Positions 59,377 to 64,000 of a stretch of DNA of 64,000 bases are shown one piece after another. The stretch lies in NCBI RefSeq assembly GCF_035222275.1, contig NW_026946359.1, positions 620,001-684,000 on the forward strand, given 5' to 3'. The first letter of the stretch is position 1. Each line of letters opens with the position of its first letter. The position numbers were made by a program, and so were the translations under genes. Under the pieces are notes generated by a model that was not told the DNA's origin, made no database searches, and worked only from the letters and a program-made list of their open reading frames with translations. Source of the stretch: Podospora bellae-mahoneyi. Taxonomy: Eukaryota; Ascomycota; Sordariomycetes; Sordariales; Podosporaceae.

Positions 59377-60000
59377 GTCGGGGGATGCGCGCGAATAACA
59401 TAGCAACACGGGAGGAGGTGCAGCTACAATTCAGGAGCGCATATTGGATGCAGGAAACAGTGGGAAGGACCCGGTATGTATTCAGCAGCTGCAAGAAGCA
59501 GCAGAGATATACACATTGTCAGTCGACAACGGTGACGAATACGGCGTGGTTTCCATTGCTTGCCTCGGTGTGGGCATTGCTCCAGGTCTGAAAGACGGTT
59601 GTCGATGCATCAAGATCCGAAAGTGGAAACCAAAAAGGTGTAAGTCGTTTGGGCCATGTCCCTGTCTTCCTACCAGGGGACCGTAAAGCGCAGAGACGGG
59701 CCGTCTGGCCGGACAAGACACCCCACGTAAATTCTACGATAGTCCCCCCAATAGGGGAATTTTACGCACCCCTACCCAAAACCAAAGGCAAAGATCCAAA
59801 CAACTGTCTTGGTTGATTTCTCAAAGCTCTGCTAACGTCTCGCTTGCAATGCCCGCAAGTCCCTAGCTTCCCTTTGCAGGGCTGAAAAGAGCCTCTGATA
59901 AGAGCAGGGATCAGGGCTTTAACCCAAATGCACTGTTGATCTGTCCCGACATGCCGATTCGCGCCGCGTGTTGTCCTTGTCTGGTTCCGTGATCTCGTTT
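59377..60000. other. Intergenic region upstream of the DUF1479 gene
   Basis: About 620 bp between the DUF1479 start and the stop of the next minus-strand gene. No gene seen. Contains a GGGGAATTTTACG segment near 59754 of no known role. Confidence 0.5.
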
Positions 60001-61043
60001 CTAAGCTTGTTTCCCTCGTTTGGAACGGCGGATAGGGACGTTAGTGTCGGCATTGTCACCGGAAGTCTTCCTTTTGGCCGGTGGCTTAGACTTGATGGTT
60101 TTCTCTTCGGGCTCTGTTTTGGTTGCCGGCTTGTCTTCCTGGTCCGTTGCCGCTCCCTTGTCGTTCTCCTCTGCCTTTTCCGCCGTGGCAGCCGCCTTTC
60201 CAGAGGCTTGGGTATGGTCGCCCCTCATAATGGTAAAAGCCACCTTTTCTATATCGACGGCTCTCACACCAAGCCTCTTCGCCAAGGCCTGGGCTTTCAG
60301 AGTCAACTGGGAGTACTCGTTCTTGTTGTACTTGATGGGTCCCTTGGACCCATCATACTCCAGCCAATAAAAGGCCTCATCGGCAAAAAAGATGATGTTA
60401 TTTGGAGCGTGAACAGCAAGTAGTAGCGAGGCGGTGGCCGGCCCGATGCCCTTGAGCTGAGTGAGAATATCCAGGGCCTGAGGCCACTGCTTCTTGGCCT
60501 GGTGGTACTGAGCTACGGCCTTTCGTATCGTTTCTTTCAAAGTCTTGGGATCGTTTGATGAAACGAGCTTCATGAGAGAGGGTCTGAATTTCCCATGGCG
60601 ACTGTCACTCAAGTCAGTCCCACTGTGATGATACCAAACTCTCGGTAACAGTAAATGAGATCAAAGAAACACCATCCCCACAACTGCAGTAGCATTGTTC
60701 AAAACACTGGATGACGACAAGTCTGGAGACGAGAAAACACATACAGCTTCCATTCGACCAGCAATTTGACATCTTCAATCGTCATTTGTTTGGGCTTTTC
60801 CTGGCCAAACTGCTCAAGGGCTTCGCCATATCGATAGGCATCAAGCTCAGACAGAGACTTTTGGCCTTCTTTGGCTACAAGGCTGTATTAATCCATGTGC
60901 AACTTTGACCGGAATAGTCTTGTCAGAGACTTACTGCCTTTGCTTTTGGAAATAGCCTCAAGACAGGCCGGGTATCTGCTAAGGTACTCATGAAATTCGC
61001 TGTCGGTTATATTATCCGCAGACGGGATGGTCGAGCTTCCCAT
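60001..61043 (-). CDS. Uncharacterised protein with a helix-hairpin-helix motif (279 aa, 3 exons)
   Basis: Coding sequence: complement(60001..60601, 60745..60874, 60935..61043). Exon 1 encodes MGSSTIPSADNITDSEFHEY and ends KSKG; exon 2 gives KEGQKSLSELDAYRYGEALE through VKLLVEWK; exon 3 begins LRHGKFRPSLMKLV. Phases agree at both junctions. The segment LTQLKGIGPATASLLLAVH fits a helix-hairpin-helix (hGxGxxTA) of the DNA-glycosylase kind, and IFFADEAFYWL follows where such folds often hold an acidic residue. No Fe-S cysteine cluster or obvious catalytic Lys is visible, so enzymatic glycosylase activity is not claimed. The C-terminal 85 residues are Lys/Glu/Ala-rich and end with the basic PIRRSKRGKQA, a likely nuclear signal. 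Function unknown; a DNA-binding role is inference. Confidence 0.82.
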
Positions 61044-62081
61044 TACGGCTCTTGGTACAGATTGCGGTCTTGATGCCGGGCCAGGGTTGTATCGCAGGAA
61101 CAACGGTCGCGATCCGCGAGATCCACCAGGCTCAATCCGACGGGTCGCTGTCCGGGAGCTCGTGCCGTTGATACGTTGATACGGTATTCGTCGATGCGAA
61201 GACCAGCAATACGCCCGAGTTAAGGCCAGATCAACCGAGATTTTTTTTTTGAGTGAGAAAGTTGAAGAACACGACCCAAGCAATGAGGTTGAACGAAACG
61301 TTTTCCTGATTCGGCCCACAATGGCGATGAGAGTGAGAATGACACCGAGTCGGATGATGATGGCGCTTCACCGGGAGAGGGATGCTGGTTTTTTGTTAAT
61401 ACGGGTTTGCGAAACGGCGGCTAAGCGGGAGATAACCCAAGATTAACGAGACCAATGCAGGAACCGACGAGGGGAGGGTTTCTGGAAGATGTAGAAGGTG
61501 TGCCGGTGTCGATTGACGAGACGCGATGAGAAGCGCGTCAGTGGTGTAATCAAACACCACCGAAAATGATGACAACGGGAGGCTTCAAAATACGCCAACG
61601 AGATCCCGAAACTGTTTCAAAAGCTTCCGAAGACGAAGATGGAGGAGATCATTCAACCAGAGTATAAAAGCACACTCTCATGGAAAGATACGCAACATCA
61701 CAAAAGGCCCCTCTCTCACTCAGGGTCTTTCTTCATTTCTGTACCAAGCACTTAAACCCCTGCTGATAATCATCAATCTAGTTGCCCGTCACTGGGCCGT
61801 TGGCAGCTGCAAGACGACAGACTGGTCTGTGCACCCAATCAATCCAGCCCACTTCGACCACGAGCCCACCTCAGGCTCCAGTCAAAAAATTGGCGGCGGG
61901 ACTTGTAGCCGCTGACTGGAATTCCAAAGACTCTCTCTCACCTTCGCGCCACTTTTACCTGCTGACCGCAAAGGAAGAAAAAAACATACAGACTTCATAG
62001 CCTTCACCGTACTTCCGTAACGGACCAACCCTTACTCCTCACTCAACTTTTTTACCCGTAAAGAAAACCCAAACCGACAAA
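61044..62081. other. Divergent region between the HhH gene and the SERF/zinc-finger gene
   Basis: About 1.04 kb with no convincing coding sequence. It carries a TATA-like element at 61663 and a CT-rich leader after 61700 on the plus strand. Confidence 0.5.
61663..61670 (+). promoter_or_regulatory. TATA-box-like element upstream of the SERF/zinc-finger gene
   Basis: TATAAAAG lies about 410 bp before the ATG at 62082 and just before a CT-rich stretch (CCCCTCTCTCACTC, 61708 on), a typical fungal start region. Assignment to this gene is by position only. Confidence 0.4.
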
Positions 62082-62559
62082 ATGGGTGGAGGTAACGTAC
62101 GTGCAGATCCTCTTGCATCCCCTCCGTCCCCCGACATGTGCCCCAAAACGTTCCCCTCCAGATCCTCATCCCCGTTTCTTGCCCGCTCGGCCGTGAAGGG
62201 CCCGGTCGGCGCGGCCCTTCAAACCTACGTGGCACAGCGGAATAAGGTACTGACAGAAAGTCAATATAGGGAGCCAAGGCCGCGCAGAAGCGTGCCCGCA
62301 ACGCAAAGGATGCTGCCCCCAAGGCCGCTTCTCAGCTCAAGAGCGTAGGTACTCCGTGTCTGGTGTGGGCAACAAGAAGCAGATTGCTGATGTGATACCT
62401 GATAAACAGAACGAGAAGGCCATGAACATCATTTGCAACATCTGCAAGCAGACCTTCCTCTCGACCTCCCGCAAGCCCCAGCTCGAGCAGCACTCCAGCA
62501 GCGGCAAGCACGCCGGGAAACACACGTTTGAGCAGTGCTTCCCCGAGTACAAGGAGTAG
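62082..62559 (+). CDS. Small SERF-like and At2g23090-type zinc-finger protein (79 aa, 3 exons)
   Basis: Exons 62082..62096, 62270..62344 and 62410..62559 (5, 25 and 50 codons including stop) all join in phase 0. The protein starts MGGGNGAKAAQKRARNAKDA, the 4F5/SERF-type Lys/Ala-rich start, then SQLKSNEKAMN and a C2H2-like finger: CNICKQTF ... LEQHSSSGKHAGKHTFEQCFP. Metal ligands are the two Cys of CxxC and the two His. Such proteins are conserved across eukaryotes but poorly understood; SERF-like parts modify protein aggregation, the finger probably binds metal and RNA or protein. The start is fixed by the conserved MGGGN, split from the rest by a 173-nt intron with a GTACGT donor and an ATATAG acceptor. 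Confidence 0.9.
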
Positions 62560-62964
62560 GAAATGTCTACTATCTGAACGATCAATGACCAACATTGCAT
62601 AAAAACAAACAAAAAAAATGGCGAAGCGGGCGGCGCTAGGCAAACAGACAGGCAAGGGACAAAGCTAGGCGTAGGGTATGGGCATGATGGGCGACGCAGC
62701 AGGCGTGATGGCATCAGCGAACTGGCGTAATGAGGTTGATATTCGGGATATGGTTTGGATTTTTTGACGGGCATCCTCCTGGTTCTGGATGGGCATGACT
62801 GACTGGAAGTTTTCTGGCCATAGGCACTAGCTCGTCCAGAAGAAACAGGCATGATATGGATCACGTATTGGTATGAGACTGCTGTGAAAAAACTTCCATG
62901 ATGAAAACCAAGGCTATGCTGTACTCCCTTGAACCCAAAACTCCAAACTAAAGGCACCAGTCCT
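62560..62964. other. Convergent 3' region between the zinc-finger gene and the 2OG oxygenase gene
   Basis: About 400 bp between converging stops; no gene seen. Confidence 0.5.
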
Positions 62965-63971
62965 TTAATGAGCCTCCACAGCCTTCCCCTCGCCTACAAT
63001 GGGCACCGCCTCCACGACGGGACTCTTCTTCCTCGCCAACGCAGCCTGCTCAGCCCTCACGCTCTCCAAAATGTCCGGATACCAAATCTCACCCACATCC
63101 TGATGGCTCTTGACCCGGTTCCTCAACGTCGCCTCTCCCAACGTCTTGGCCACGCCTCCCTTCCTAAACGTAAACTCAACATCATCCAGCCTTCCCCCAT
63201 TCTTCTCCAGCACCCTCCTCCTCAGTTCCTTGATCTCCTCCTTCACCTGTCCCACCCCCACATTCTCCAAATCCTCAAATTCTGCGTCCCCGCTCACGCC
63301 CTGAAAGAAAGGAATGCTATACCTCGCCCCTTTGCCCGCCTCCGGAGACAAGACCCTGTGCGTAGTACTCACACAAACCCCCTGAGTGAGCGCCTCCAGC
63401 CCCTGCCCTATCGCCACGACAAGCGTCCCGTCAATAGGAGGGCAATCAATCCACTCCCCCCTCATATTCTGCACCTGCAATCCCCTGTGCTGACTAGCCT
63501 GCAGCAAGTAACTAGTCAGCATACTATCCTTGTGCGGCCCAACCCCTTGATTTCCCTTCCCGCTCCCCAACGTGCCCACGTCGGGGTACTTCACAATCTT
63601 GAGCTTGTGCTGCTGCGTTTGGTTTTGTCTCCCGCCGAAGCCAGGGCCGTCAAAGTACTTGTTGAATGCGTCGGGAGGGAGGTCGATGGCCTCGGCGATG
63701 AGGGAGGTGAAGGAAATGGATATCTCCCCCATGCGGTTCATGTACTCGGTGAATGTCTCCCGGAAGTTGGGCAAGATGGATGAAGAGGGCCACTGGTTAG
63801 GCGCGAGGAGGTTGTCGTATAAGGGGGCGTCGGGGCCGGGGAGGGTGTGCTCAGTTGACAAGTCGATCTGCTCGCGGTGGTCGATCCCTCCGGCGGTGAT
63901 CTCGGCAGAGAGACGGGAGTAGCCCAGGAAGGAGGGGGCGTTTTTCATTTCGATTTTGAGTCTTATATCTC
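62965..63971 (-). CDS. Isopenicillin-N-synthase-like 2OG-Fe(II) oxygenase, 5' part beyond the window
   Basis: C-terminal exon of a non-haem iron 2-oxoglutarate-dependent oxygenase of the IPNS/DIOX_N family. The exon starts at 63971 after a CTAACCAG acceptor and encodes DIRLKIEMKNAPSFLGYSRL, where the DIOX_N domain is under way, so one or more 5' exons lie past 64000. Core motifs: the iron ligands HxD in GPHKDSMLTS and the distal His in STTHRVLSP, and the 2OG-binding RYS (RxS) in ARYSIPFF. The last 90 residues are charged and helical. There is no neighbouring biosynthetic gene in the window, so a secondary-metabolism role is not supported. An internal ATG at 63948 could mislead gene finders into a shortened start. 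Confidence 0.88.
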
Positions 63972-64000
63972 CTGGTTAGTTATATGTGAGAGAGAGGATA

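Noticed and set aside
62965-63971. Part of a beta-lactam or other secondary-metabolite cluster
   Set aside because: Only one oxygenase is present and its neighbours are housekeeping genes; IPNS-like oxygenases are common outside clusters.

Overview
The window is nuclear DNA of a filamentous ascomycete, most likely a Sordariomycete of the Sordariales. The coding regions are split by short introns of about 50-120 nt with GTATGT- or GTAAGT-like donors, CTAAC-type branch points and CAG/TAG acceptors. The proteins recognised (NoxA/Nox1 NADPH oxidase, a class I myosin with a fungal tail, a Neurospora-like L-arabinitol 4-dehydrogenase, a G1 cyclin, a multi-spanning GT90/CAP10 protein, Pfa4) fit this group. 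I saw no recognisable tRNA, rRNA, CRISPR array or intact transposon. All exon junctions were built by hand from splice signals, reading frame and known family sequence; none comes from transcript data.

Layout. 0-9 kb: a possible small ORF at the edge, CKS1 (-), an RSC4-type double-bromodomain protein (+), and a 1172-aa membrane/coiled-coil protein of unknown function (+). 9.8-24.3 kb: nox1 (-) and myo1 (+), divergent across 3.7 kb, then a GT90 membrane glycosyltransferase (-) and the DHHC palmitoyltransferase pfa4 (+). 24.3-40.0 kb: about 15.7 kb with no convincing gene, ending in a pyrimidine-rich, probably spliced leader in front of the G1 cyclin cln1 (+). 42.6-49.4 kb: a divergent pair of unrecognised genes, one with a DTGA aspartyl-protease-like motif (-), the other a 1245-aa protein (+). 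50.2-52.8 kb: ATP synthase subunit g (-) and L-arabinitol 4-dehydrogenase (-). 54.4-54.7 kb: a newly recognised two-exon gene for a 58-aa secreted Cys-containing peptide (-). 56.2-64 kb: a BAP31/Yet3-like ER protein (+), a DUF1479 dioxygenase-like protein (-), an HhH-motif protein (-), a tiny SERF/zinc-finger protein (+), and an isopenicillin-N-synthase-like 2OG-Fe(II) oxygenase (-) cut by the right edge.

This is mostly core housekeeping content and not an operon or secondary-metabolite cluster. Two genes act in cell-cycle control (CKS1, CLN1), several in polarity, trafficking or the cell surface (Nox1, Myo1, Pfa4, GT90, BAP31-like), one in pentose catabolism (LAD1) and one in mitochondrial ATP synthase. 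The least described elements are the 58-aa secreted peptide, the open reading frame continuing past a KKXX-ending stop codon in the BAP31-like gene, the gene-free region before cln1, and the DTGA protein.
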